A stretch of DNA of 55,252 nucleotides from UBA2287 sp964479665. GTDB taxonomy: Bacteria > Bacteroidota > Bacteroidia > Bacteroidales > Tenuifilaceae. Shown here one piece after another: positions 16,066 through 22,761 of the stretch; within the stretch, counting starts at the first letter, position 1; the number at the start of each line of letters is the position of its first letter. Below the pieces are notes generated by a model, which was not told where the DNA came from, made no database searches, and was given only the letters and a program-made list of their open reading frames with translations. Both the position numbers and the translations under genes were made by a program. The DNA is taken from the NCBI GenBank assembly GCA_964479665.1, contig CAYZNN010000021.1, positions 1-55,252 on the forward strand, in the 5' to 3' direction.

Positions 16066-16893
16066 TTAGCGATTGTAGTAGCTAAGTACATTACTTATGT
16101 ATGTTTTTAATTCCTTACGGTTAACAATTGCATCAACAAAACCGTGCTCTAATAGGTACTCGGCGGTCTGAAAATCGTCGGGGAGCTTCTCGCCAATAGT
16201 TTGCTCAATAACTCTACGTCCAGCAAACCCTATAACCGAATAGGGTTCGGCAATATTTATATCGCCCATCATGGCATAACTGGCTGTAACCCCTCCGGTT
16301 GTTGGGTTGGTAAGCACCGAAATGAATGGAATGTTCTTTTTGTTCAACCGAGCTATACCGTTGCACGTTTTGGCCATTTGCATTAGCGAAAGCACGCCCT
16401 CCTGCATGCGCGCCCCACCCGATTCGGAGAATACGATGTAAGGAATACCATGCTCAAGGGCAAAATTTGCTGCCTGCAGAATCTTTTCGCCCGTTGCGCT
16501 ACCCAGGCTGCCCCCCAGATAGCTGAAATCCATTATGGCTGCTGCTGCATGGATGCCATTAATTTTACCATGGCCTGTTACCACAGCTTCATTTATTCCA
16601 ACTTTTTTCTTGTTTGCCTCAAGCTTATCCTTATAGCTACCCTTTAAGTCGACAAAATTTAGCGAATCGACTGGGCTAATGTTTGCAAAGAGTTCGTGAA
16701 AGGTGTTGCTATCGAAAAGAAGGCTAATTCGGTCCTTCGATGAGATACTGCCATGGAAATTGCAGTTGGGGCATACATTCAAATTTTCTACCCATTCGGA
16801 TTCGTATACATGCGATTGGCACCTTTTACATTTTACCCAAAGGTTTTTTGGGGTGGCTTTTTTACTAACCTCAACTTTTGAAAACCAAGCCAT
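16066..16893 (-). CDS. accD: Acetyl-CoA carboxylase carboxyltransferase subunit beta
   Basis: AccD, 275 aa. An N-terminal C4 zinc finger (C-x2-C at KCKRC, then CPNC about 16 residues on) precedes the crotonase-like domain with GSLGSATGEKI, FSESGGARMQEG and PTTGGVTASYAMMGD. It forms the alpha2beta2 carboxyltransferase with AccA. The ATG at 16893 (MAWFSK) was chosen over a TTG at 16902. It is the first gene of the operon, preceded by a candidate -7 element about 95 nt upstream. The usual partners accB and accC are not in their common positions; a carrier domain is fused to the third gene instead. Confidence 0.95.
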   Translation of the reverse strand: MAWFSKVEVSKKATPKNLWVKCKRCQSHVYESEWVENLNVCPNCNFHGSISSKDRISLLFDSNTFHELFANISPVDSLNFVDLKGSYKDKLEANKKKVGINEAVVTGHGKINGIHAAAAIMDFSYLGGSLGSATGEKILQAANFALEHGIPYIVFSESGGARMQEGVLSLMQMAKTCNGIARLNKKNIPFISVLTNPTTGGVTASYAMMGDINIAEPYSVIGFAGRRVIEQTIGEKLPDDFQTAEYLLEHGFVDAIVNRKELKTYISNVLSYYNR

Positions 16894-16986
16894 ATGCAAC
16901 AATTTTACTTATAATGATGAGTTTTCGAATTTTAATTTTCCAAGCCAAAAATGGTTTGCAATATGCAAATAATTATAAGAAATAAA

Positions 16987-16994
16987 CAAATATA
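16987..16994 (-). promoter_or_regulatory. Candidate -7 element (TATATTTG, minus strand) of the accD operon
   Basis: The plus-strand string CAAATATA reads TATATTTG on the minus strand, a match to TAnnTTTG, about 95 nt before the accD ATG. No TTTG at the -33 distance is visible, so this is a partial promoter call. Confidence 0.35.
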
Positions 16995-17234
16995 TATAAA
17001 CTAATGTTTAATGCGCATATGCTTGCCCCGGCAAATGAGGTATTACTACACCTCGATGTGGAAGACAAAAAAAGGCGAGTACTAATTTTTATTTTCGAAT
17101 ACGTGCAGGCTTTGGGGCTATGGGGCTCCAGCGCATAGGTAAAATGGAGGATATTTAACAGGTAACCTAACTGGTCATTTTTTAATGGTGAATTCAAGTA
17201 TTAAATGCAACCTGAATTCACCCATGAAATAAAA
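16995..17234. other. Intergenic region with a 10-bp inverted repeat
   Basis: The 417-bp gap between accD and the zinc-ribbon gene has no credible gene. A 74-codon frame on the minus strand (16973-17197) has an unlikely composition. The one structured feature is the inverted repeat GGTGAATTCA (17187-17196) / TGAATTCACC (17213-17222), with a 16-nt spacer. It could be an operator for the accD operon or an RNA hairpin. Confidence 0.4.
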
Positions 17235-17235
17235 A

Positions 17236-17265
17236 GGGTGAGAGCAAAATACATGCAGCCCACCC
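17236..17265 (-). terminator. Weak terminator candidate behind the zinc-ribbon gene
   Basis: A short GGGTG/CACCC stem (17236-17240 with 17261-17265), followed on the minus strand by TTTTT, 46 nt past the stop codon at 17311. Five base pairs and a 20-nt loop make it a marginal call. Confidence 0.3.
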
Positions 17266-17310
17266 AATAATAAAATCTAAAAATCGCTCTTCTTTTGAAC
17301 TCTTAGGCAA

Positions 17311-18078
17311 CTAGCTCTCGGCATCGAAGTCCTGGTCCACCAGAATGCGGCCGCAGTACTCGCACACAATAATTTTTTTGCGCATTTTAATGTCGAGCTG
17401 CCGTTGGGGAGGAATTTTGTTGAAGCATCCACCGCAGGCATCGCGCTTCACCACTACAACGGCCAAACCGTTGCGGGCATTGGCCCTAATGCGCTTGTAG
17501 GCGCTCAGCAACCGGGGCTCAATCATTTCCTGGTAGGCTTCCGATTTTTTGGCAAAGTCCTGCTCCTCCTTCTGCGTTTCCGAAACAATGCTGTTGAGCT
17601 CCTGCTGCTTGCCCTGCAGGTCGGCCTTGCGGTCGCTTAATAGCCCTTCGGCCTGCTCAATGAGCTGCTTCTTCTCCTTGGCCTGGTAGGTGAACTCCTT
17701 AATGCGTTTCTCGCTCAGCTCAATTTCGAGGCGCTGGTACTCTATTTCCTTCGAAAGCGAATCGAACTCGCGGTTGTTGCGTACGTTCTTCTGCTGCTCT
17801 TCGTACTTTATAATAAGGGCATCGGCGTTTTTCATGTCGAGCTTCTTCTTCACCACCAGCTCATCGAGCTCCTTAACCTCGGTTTGGAGGTTGGCAATGC
17901 GTGTTTCGAGGCCAATAATTTCGTCCTCAAGGTCCTGCACCTCGAGGGGTAGCTCGCCACGCAGGGTTTTAATGCGGTCCATTTTGGAATCGATTTGCTG
18001 CAGCTCGTAAAGGATGCGCAGTTTCTCTTCCGACGACAATTCGGTGATTTCGGGTGTTTTGTTCTTCTCGTTAACCAT
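17311..18078 (-). CDS. Coiled-coil protein with C4 zinc ribbon (CdsZ/DUF164-like)
   Basis: A 255-residue protein. Residues about 20-180 form a long antiparallel coiled coil (heptad-rich Glu/Leu/Lys). The C-terminus is a zinc ribbon with C-x2-C in DACGGCFNKIPPQ and C-x2-C in VCEYCGRIL, about 20 residues apart. This is the architecture of the bacterial C4-type zinc-ribbon family related to chlamydial CdsZ (CT398) and Helicobacter HP0958, which interact with sigma-54/RNA polymerase or act as RNA chaperones in those organisms. The role in Bacteroidota is not settled. It starts 4 nt behind the Nif3-like gene, a pairing that is widely conserved, and it is the last gene of a long leftward operon. 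Confidence 0.88.
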   Translation of the reverse strand: MVNEKNKTPEITELSSEEKLRILYELQQIDSKMDRIKTLRGELPLEVQDLEDEIIGLETRIANLQTEVKELDELVVKKKLDMKNADALIIKYEEQQKNVRNNREFDSLSKEIEYQRLEIELSEKRIKEFTYQAKEKKQLIEQAEGLLSDRKADLQGKQQELNSIVSETQKEEQDFAKKSEAYQEMIEPRLLSAYKRIRANARNGLAVVVVKRDACGGCFNKIPPQRQLDIKMRKKIIVCEYCGRILVDQDFDAES

Positions 18079-18082
18079 GCTG

Positions 18083-19186
18083 CTAGTAGTAGTTTATGGG
18101 ATTGCTTTTTATAACAGATTTGTGGATGGCAAAATTAGGTAATTTTTTTGTAAGTAGTTCATAAAAAATATCGACCGCAAAAAGTTCGGTTTCGTAATGG
18201 CCCGCATCCACAAGTAAAATTTGGTTCTGCGCATCGAAAAAATTGTGGTACTTGGCATCGGCTGTAACATAGGCATGGGCTCCCAGGGCTACTGCCCGGC
18301 CCATTAGGCTTGCTCCGCTACCCCCGCACAGCGCTACGCGCTGAATTTCAGTGGCGGGCATTTGTGAGTGCCTTATGTAGGGAATGCCAAATGCTGTGCG
18401 AACCTTCTGCATAAACTGGGCAGCATCCATGGGTTGGGGCAAATTACCTATTACTCCCAAGCCCGTTCGGGGGTTGGTGTTGGCCAATGGGTACAGGTCG
18501 TAGGCAACCTCCTCGTAGGGGTGCGCCTCGTCCAATGCTTTCAGAACCGATTTTGTTGCTATCCTGGGCAAAGCCACTTCAATTCGGGTTTCGGGTTCGA
18601 TATGGGGCTTACCGGGCTGCCCAACATGCGGATTGGTGGCCTCGTTGCCACGGAAGGTTCCAGTGCCCTCAAGGTTAAACGAGCACTGGTCGTAATTGCC
18701 AATATGTCCTGCTCCGGCAGCAAAAAGGGCTGCCCTAACTGCTGCAGCATGGCTATGGGGCGCAAAGGTTACCAGCTTCAGAAGCGAATCGGGGGTTGGT
18801 TCGAGTACCTTCACGTTGGCAAGCTCAAGGGCTGCAGCCATTCGGTGGCTTACCCCGTCCCATGCGCTGTCTAAATTGGTATGGGCGCAATAAAGAGCCA
18901 AATCGTTTTTTATGGCGGCCAACACAACCTGCTCGGTTAGCGAGCTGCCAGTAAACCGTTTGAGTCCCGAAAAAATAATGGGGTGATGGGTAATTATAAG
19001 GTTTACACCCAGCTTCAATGCTTCATCAATTAGGCTTGGGGTAGCATCGAGCGCAATGAGAATTCCAGTAACCTTCATTTGGCGATTGCCCACCAGCAGC
19101 CCCGAATTGTCGTAGCTCTCCTGAAGCCCTAGAGGCGCAAAAGCCTCTATATAAGAGGCTACTAGTGAAACGGTTACTTCGTGCAT
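18083..19186 (-). CDS. Nif3-like dinuclear metal centre protein (YbgI family)
   Basis: A 367-residue Nif3-like protein of the long type with a PII-like insertion (about residues 120-235). Metal-binding residues are seen in THHPIIF (two His), AHTNLDSAWDGV and the C-terminal DAGHYETE. Family members form hexameric toroids with a di-iron or di-zinc site. One has been described as a GTP cyclohydrolase 1 type 2, and the general function is open. The ATG at 19186 (MHEVTVSLV) was chosen because the longer frame up to 19255 would overlap the MerR gene. It is followed 4 nt later by the zinc-ribbon gene, the usual neighbour. Confidence 0.92.
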   Translation of the reverse strand: MHEVTVSLVASYIEAFAPLGLQESYDNSGLLVGNRQMKVTGILIALDATPSLIDEALKLGVNLIITHHPIIFSGLKRFTGSSLTEQVVLAAIKNDLALYCAHTNLDSAWDGVSHRMAAALELANVKVLEPTPDSLLKLVTFAPHSHAAAVRAALFAAGAGHIGNYDQCSFNLEGTGTFRGNEATNPHVGQPGKPHIEPETRIEVALPRIATKSVLKALDEAHPYEEVAYDLYPLANTNPRTGLGVIGNLPQPMDAAQFMQKVRTAFGIPYIRHSQMPATEIQRVALCGGSGASLMGRAVALGAHAYVTADAKYHNFFDAQNQILLVDAGHYETELFAVDIFYELLTKKLPNFAIHKSVIKSNPINYY

Positions 19187-19199
19187 TGGGTAAAGAAAT

Positions 19200-19535
19200 T
19201 TAGAGTGAATCGTTAATTTCAACGAGCATTTGCCGAACCCGCTTGAGCGATTCAATGGCTTCGAGGTTGCGCTCGGTGGTTTCGCGCTGCTCGGCCAGCT
19301 TTTTACGGGCCCCCTCGAGGGTTAGGCGCTGCTCCTTTACCAGGTGGTAAATAAGCCGAAAGTTGCGAATGTCGGCATTGGTAAAAAGCCTGTTGCCCTT
19401 CCTATTCTTTTTGGGACGGATAATGCTAAAACTCTTTTCCCAAAAACGGATTAACGATGTGTTGACATTGAACATTTCAGCCACTTCTCCAATGGAGTAG
19501 AACAGCTTCTCAACTTTTTTTTCTTTGTATGGCAT
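19200..19535 (-). CDS. MerR-family transcriptional regulator
   Basis: A 111-residue protein with a MerR winged-helix domain: FYSIGEVAEMFNVNTSLIRFWEKSF is the recognition part (quoted as SIGEVAEMFNVN and RFWEKSF), then a wing with NRKGNRLFT and a C-terminal dimerisation helix rich in Arg/Glu. There is no C-terminal effector domain and no metal-binding cysteine set, so this is the short MerR type common in Bacteroidota, whose signal is unknown. It lies between the CapA-like gene (8 nt gap) and the Nif3-like gene (13 nt gap) in one operon, and may regulate that operon. Confidence 0.9.
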   Translation of the reverse strand: MPYKEKKVEKLFYSIGEVAEMFNVNTSLIRFWEKSFSIIRPKKNRKGNRLFTNADIRNFRLIYHLVKEQRLTLEGARKKLAEQRETTERNLEAIESLKRVRQMLVEINDSL

Positions 19536-19543
19536 GAACCCAA

Positions 19544-20629
19544 CTATTTAAGCAGTATGTCACCATTATCGGTTATTCGCAGAGGCGATTCGGGAAAATC
19601 GGTGGCCGTAAGCTTCTGAATTTCCTTAATGGCCTTTTTATCATGGTCGATAGAAACACCGCCTTCGCCCAGCTGCTCTATGGCGAAAATTTCGCCCTTT
19701 ACAAATTTACCATTTTTATCGACATACAACTTTATTATGGGAGCAAATCCGTTGGGTCCTTTCAGGTTGAAACGCGAATAGGTGCAAAAGTTACCCAGGC
19801 TGTAGGCAATGAAACGCCCTTTGTATAGGTCGATGGCGCGCGTAACATGGGGACCATGCCCAAAAACAATGTCGGCACCGGCATCAATAACGTGCCGGGC
19901 AAATTCGTACACATTACCCCGATTCTCGCCATAAAAAGTTTCGGTTTTTCGGGTAACATTCCGGTGAGTTGCACCCTCGGCTCCGCCGTGGAAAGAGGCG
20001 ATTACAATATCGCATTGGGCTTTAAGCTCAGTAACTATACGCTTGGCCTCGGCAATATTGTTCAGTTGGCAGGTGCCATTATTTGGGGAAAAAGCACAAA
20101 AACCGAAACGCAATCCTCCCCTTTCGAAAATGCTGATAGGGTTCGAAAGCAGTCCGCCGTAATGGATTCCAACCGAATCGAGCAAGCGCATGGTGTTCTT
20201 TCGGCCCGCTTCGCCAAAGTCGCTTATATGATTATTGGCCAAACTTACCACATCGAAACCCGAAGCAACCAGGCAATTAACAAACTTGCTGGGCATTCTA
20301 AAGGCGTAGCATTTGGTTGAGTCGGCGCAGCGTTTAGCAACGGGGCCACGATCGAGAAAACTGCCCTCGAGATTTCCGAAGGTTACATTGGCATTGGAAA
20401 GAATATGCCTGGCGGGCTCTAAAAGTGGCATACAATCGGTTCCCGGAGGCAGGTGACTCTTATTGGGGTAGTCGGTACCCAGCATAATGTCGCCAACACC
20501 AATTACCGAAACAATTCGAACCGAATCGGTTTTTGTTTCTTCAACAGTAGTTTCAATGGGTCTTGAAGTTCCGCCCAAATGGGCAAAGGCAACCAAACCT
20601 ATAAGGCCAAAAAATAAATTAGAGCGCAT
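19544..20629 (-). CDS. CapA-like metallophosphatase-fold protein, exported
   Basis: A 361-residue protein of the PGA_cap/CapA family. It has an N-terminal hydrophobic signal-like segment (about 1-20), then the calcineurin-like motifs GVGDIMLG, FGNLEGSF, SLANNHISDFG, ASFHGGAEG, FGHGPHV and YSLGNFC. In Bacillus, CapA acts in poly-gamma-glutamate capsule synthesis, but most family members stand apart from capBC and have unknown substrates. No capB or capC is present here, so a capsule role is not supported. It lies between an M23 peptidase and a MerR gene in an operon with a cell-wall flavour, which makes a periplasmic envelope function plausible. Confidence 0.87.
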   Translation of the reverse strand: MRSNLFFGLIGLVAFAHLGGTSRPIETTVEETKTDSVRIVSVIGVGDIMLGTDYPNKSHLPPGTDCMPLLEPARHILSNANVTFGNLEGSFLDRGPVAKRCADSTKCYAFRMPSKFVNCLVASGFDVVSLANNHISDFGEAGRKNTMRLLDSVGIHYGGLLSNPISIFERGGLRFGFCAFSPNNGTCQLNNIAEAKRIVTELKAQCDIVIASFHGGAEGATHRNVTRKTETFYGENRGNVYEFARHVIDAGADIVFGHGPHVTRAIDLYKGRFIAYSLGNFCTYSRFNLKGPNGFAPIIKLYVDKNGKFVKGEIFAIEQLGEGGVSIDHDKKAIKEIQKLTATDFPESPLRITDNGDILLK

Positions 20630-20658
20630 AGATGAATGTTGTATAGGATGAATAAAAA

Positions 20659-21630
20659 TTAATCGAGCGACTGCCCGCTTTGGGATGCCAATTCAATAAT
20701 TTTTTCGTACTCGGCAGGGGTAAGGTCGTTGAAATAGAAATTGATTGGGTTAATGGGCTCATCGTTTTTCCGAACTTCGTAGTGCAAATGGGGAGCCATG
20801 CTCATGCCCGTATTGCCTACCAACCCAATAACATCGCCCCGTTTCACTTTTGTGCCAGGGTGAACGAGCGACTTACTAAGGTGAGCATAAAGAGTTTTAT
20901 ACCCAAATCCGTGGTCGATAATTATTGTATTGCCGTAACCGCGGGCCGAAAAAACCACATCGGCCACAACACCGTTGCCCGTTGCATAAACTTCTGTTCC
21001 TGTGGGGGCAGTAAAGTCCATCCCCGTATGCATTTTCAGCACCTTGTAAAATGGGTGTATACGCACTCCAAAGGGTGATGCTACACGGGTTAAATCTTTA
21101 TTTGAAATGGGTTGAATGGCAGGGATATTAGCAATCATCTCCTCCTTGCGTTTGGCCAGGCCAATAATTTCGTCGAACGATTTGGACTGGATATAAACCT
21201 GCTTTGAGAGCTTATCGAGACGTTTGGTGGTTTCAATCACAATTTTCGAATTGGAAAGGTCCTCGAGTTCGGAGTACCTTTCGACCCCCCCAATACCAGC
21301 GTTACGAATGGAAGTAGCTATGGGCTCTGCCTCGAAAATGGTACGGTATATATTGTCGTCGCGCTGCTGAATATCGGCAAGTACAACCGAAATATGATCG
21401 AACTTTTTATTGAGAAGTTCGAATTGAAGAATCAATTCTTGGTTCTCGCGACGCAAACCTCTCTCCTGGGGTGTATCGAAAAATAACGAGAAAACGATAT
21501 AATATAGCACCGACATTACCAAGCTGGCAAGGAAATAGTAGAAACCTTTCCAAAACTTTTTAGTTAAGGTGTGTATTTCCCTATCGAAACTGAGCGAGTC
21601 GGGGTTAAACCGATATTTATGCTTCACCAT
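20659..21630 (-). CDS. M23 family metallopeptidase, membrane-anchored (first paralogue from CapA)
   Basis: A 323-residue protein that starts with a conserved YRFNPDSLSFDR motif, followed by a transmembrane segment (about 28-50), a coiled coil (60-110) and a C-terminal M23 LytM domain. The zinc ligands are intact: MHTGMDF (H-x3-D) and HLHYEV (H-x-H), with the upstream VASPFGVRIHPF segment. It is expected to cut peptide crosslinks of peptidoglycan in the periplasm. It is a tandem paralogue of the gene 17 nt upstream, with the same layout. The operon continues into a CapA-like gene 29 nt downstream. Confidence 0.92.
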   Translation of the reverse strand: MVKHKYRFNPDSLSFDREIHTLTKKFWKGFYYFLASLVMSVLYYIVFSLFFDTPQERGLRRENQELILQFELLNKKFDHISVVLADIQQRDDNIYRTIFEAEPIATSIRNAGIGGVERYSELEDLSNSKIVIETTKRLDKLSKQVYIQSKSFDEIIGLAKRKEEMIANIPAIQPISNKDLTRVASPFGVRIHPFYKVLKMHTGMDFTAPTGTEVYATGNGVVADVVFSARGYGNTIIIDHGFGYKTLYAHLSKSLVHPGTKVKRGDVIGLVGNTGMSMAPHLHYEVRKNDEPINPINFYFNDLTPAEYEKIIELASQSGQSLD

Positions 21631-21647
21631 AGTATCTGTTTCGGATT

Positions 21648-22610
21648 CTACCTATTTAAACCCTTGGTAAAGTTTGCAACCATTTGGTCGTACTCGTCGG
21701 AGCGCATGTCGTTGAAGTAATTCAACGGGTTAACGGGGTTATTCCTAAGTATCACTTCGTAGTGGAGGTGAGGCCCCGTGCTGCGACCCGAGTTACCAAG
21801 GGTACCAATTTGTTGACCGCGAACAACCTCCTGCCCTACCTGAACATTCATTTTGTGCAAATGGGCATAGCGTGTTTTATAACCAAAACCATGATCGACT
21901 ACCACCTGGTTACCATAACCAAAGAATGAAAAATTGGCCTCTACCACAACGCCATTGCCCGTTGCATAAACTGGTACGCCAATGGGTCCCGCAAAATCGA
22001 TTCCGGTATGCAATTTAATTTGGCGGGTAAAGGGGTCGCGGCGATAACCAAAATCGTCGGACATTCTAACCAAATCTTTTACAGCAACCGGCTGAATGGC
22101 TGGTATGCTCAGAACCATTTTCTCCTTGTTTTTGGCCATTTCAACAACCTCATCGAACGATTTGGATTGAATGTAAACCTTCCAAGTAAGCTGGTCGAGC
22201 ATGTTCAGGGTGCGAATAACAGGCTCGGGATTGCTAATTGCCTCGAATCGGTTGTAACGGCTCGATCCGCCATAACCACCTAACCGAATGGTACTTGGAA
22301 TAGTATCGGCCTCAAATATGGAGCGATATATATGGTTGTCGCGCCGTTGAATGATATCAACTACCGAGTTAGCATCGGCTATACGGTTCTCGAGTAGTTC
22401 AAAATTGAGCCGTATTTCGGCATTGGTGCGCTTCAGTATTTTTTCCTTGGGGGTATCGAAAAAAATGGAATAGGTTCCCACAAAAACCGATGCAATAAGG
22501 AGGCTATAACCAAACTTAATTGCTACTTTTGCAATCTTTTGCGGGAGGGAGTATTCAATTCTCTCGAACGAAAGTGTAAGCGGATTGTACCTAAACTTTG
22601 TTTTACCCAT
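21648..22610 (-). CDS. M23 family metallopeptidase, membrane-anchored (second paralogue, operon leader)
   Basis: A 320-residue paralogue of the next gene. It has the N-terminal FRYNPLTLSFERIEY motif, a transmembrane helix (about 28-50), a coiled coil and a C-terminal M23 domain with LHTGIDF and HLHYEV zinc ligands intact. The two paralogues share the SKSFDE motif before the catalytic domain, so the duplication covers the full length. It is likely to be a periplasmic peptidoglycan endopeptidase anchored in the inner membrane. It is the first gene of a six-gene leftward operon, with a full promoter 53 nt upstream, divergent from alaS. Confidence 0.92.
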   Translation of the reverse strand: MGKTKFRYNPLTLSFERIEYSLPQKIAKVAIKFGYSLLIASVFVGTYSIFFDTPKEKILKRTNAEIRLNFELLENRIADANSVVDIIQRRDNHIYRSIFEADTIPSTIRLGGYGGSSRYNRFEAISNPEPVIRTLNMLDQLTWKVYIQSKSFDEVVEMAKNKEKMVLSIPAIQPVAVKDLVRMSDDFGYRRDPFTRQIKLHTGIDFAGPIGVPVYATGNGVVVEANFSFFGYGNQVVVDHGFGYKTRYAHLHKMNVQVGQEVVRGQQIGTLGNSGRSTGPHLHYEVILRNNPVNPLNYFNDMRSDEYDQMVANFTKGLNR

Positions 22611-22662
22611 TTTCGAATTGGAATTGAACTATTTACAATGATTCTAATTTGACTAACGGCGA

Positions 22663-22693
22663 CAAATCTAAGGTAAATATTTATTTTTGCAAA
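22663..22693 (-). promoter_or_regulatory. Bacteroidota-type promoter of the M23-CapA-MerR-Nif3 operon
   Basis: On the minus strand, TTTG (22693-22690) and TAGATTTG (22670-22663) are separated by 19 nt, matching the -33/-7 consensus. The predicted start near 22656 gives a leader of about 45 nt. It overlaps the candidate alaS -7 element on the other strand, so the two divergent units may compete for polymerase. Confidence 0.6.
22682..22689 (+). promoter_or_regulatory. Candidate -7 element (TATTTTTG) of alaS
   Basis: TATTTTTG matches TAnnTTTG and lies about 70 nt before the chosen alaS start. The nearest upstream TTTG (22648-22651) is 30 nt away, too far for the usual -33 spacing, so this is only a partial match. 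Confidence 0.35.
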
Positions 22694-22761
22694 GCTTTTT
22701 GGTAAAAAATGGAAGCAAACCGCTAATTAACAAATAGTAAATGCCTTTAAAATACAAGTTT

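Noticed and set aside
16973..17197. 74-codon frame on the minus strand between accD and the zinc-ribbon gene
   Set aside because: It has no recognisable motif, a Ser/Thr-rich random composition and an overlap with the candidate accD promoter; treated as non-coding.
19544..20629. Capsule (poly-gamma-glutamate) biosynthesis locus
   Set aside because: Only a CapA-like protein is present; capB and capC are absent and the neighbours are peptidases and regulators.
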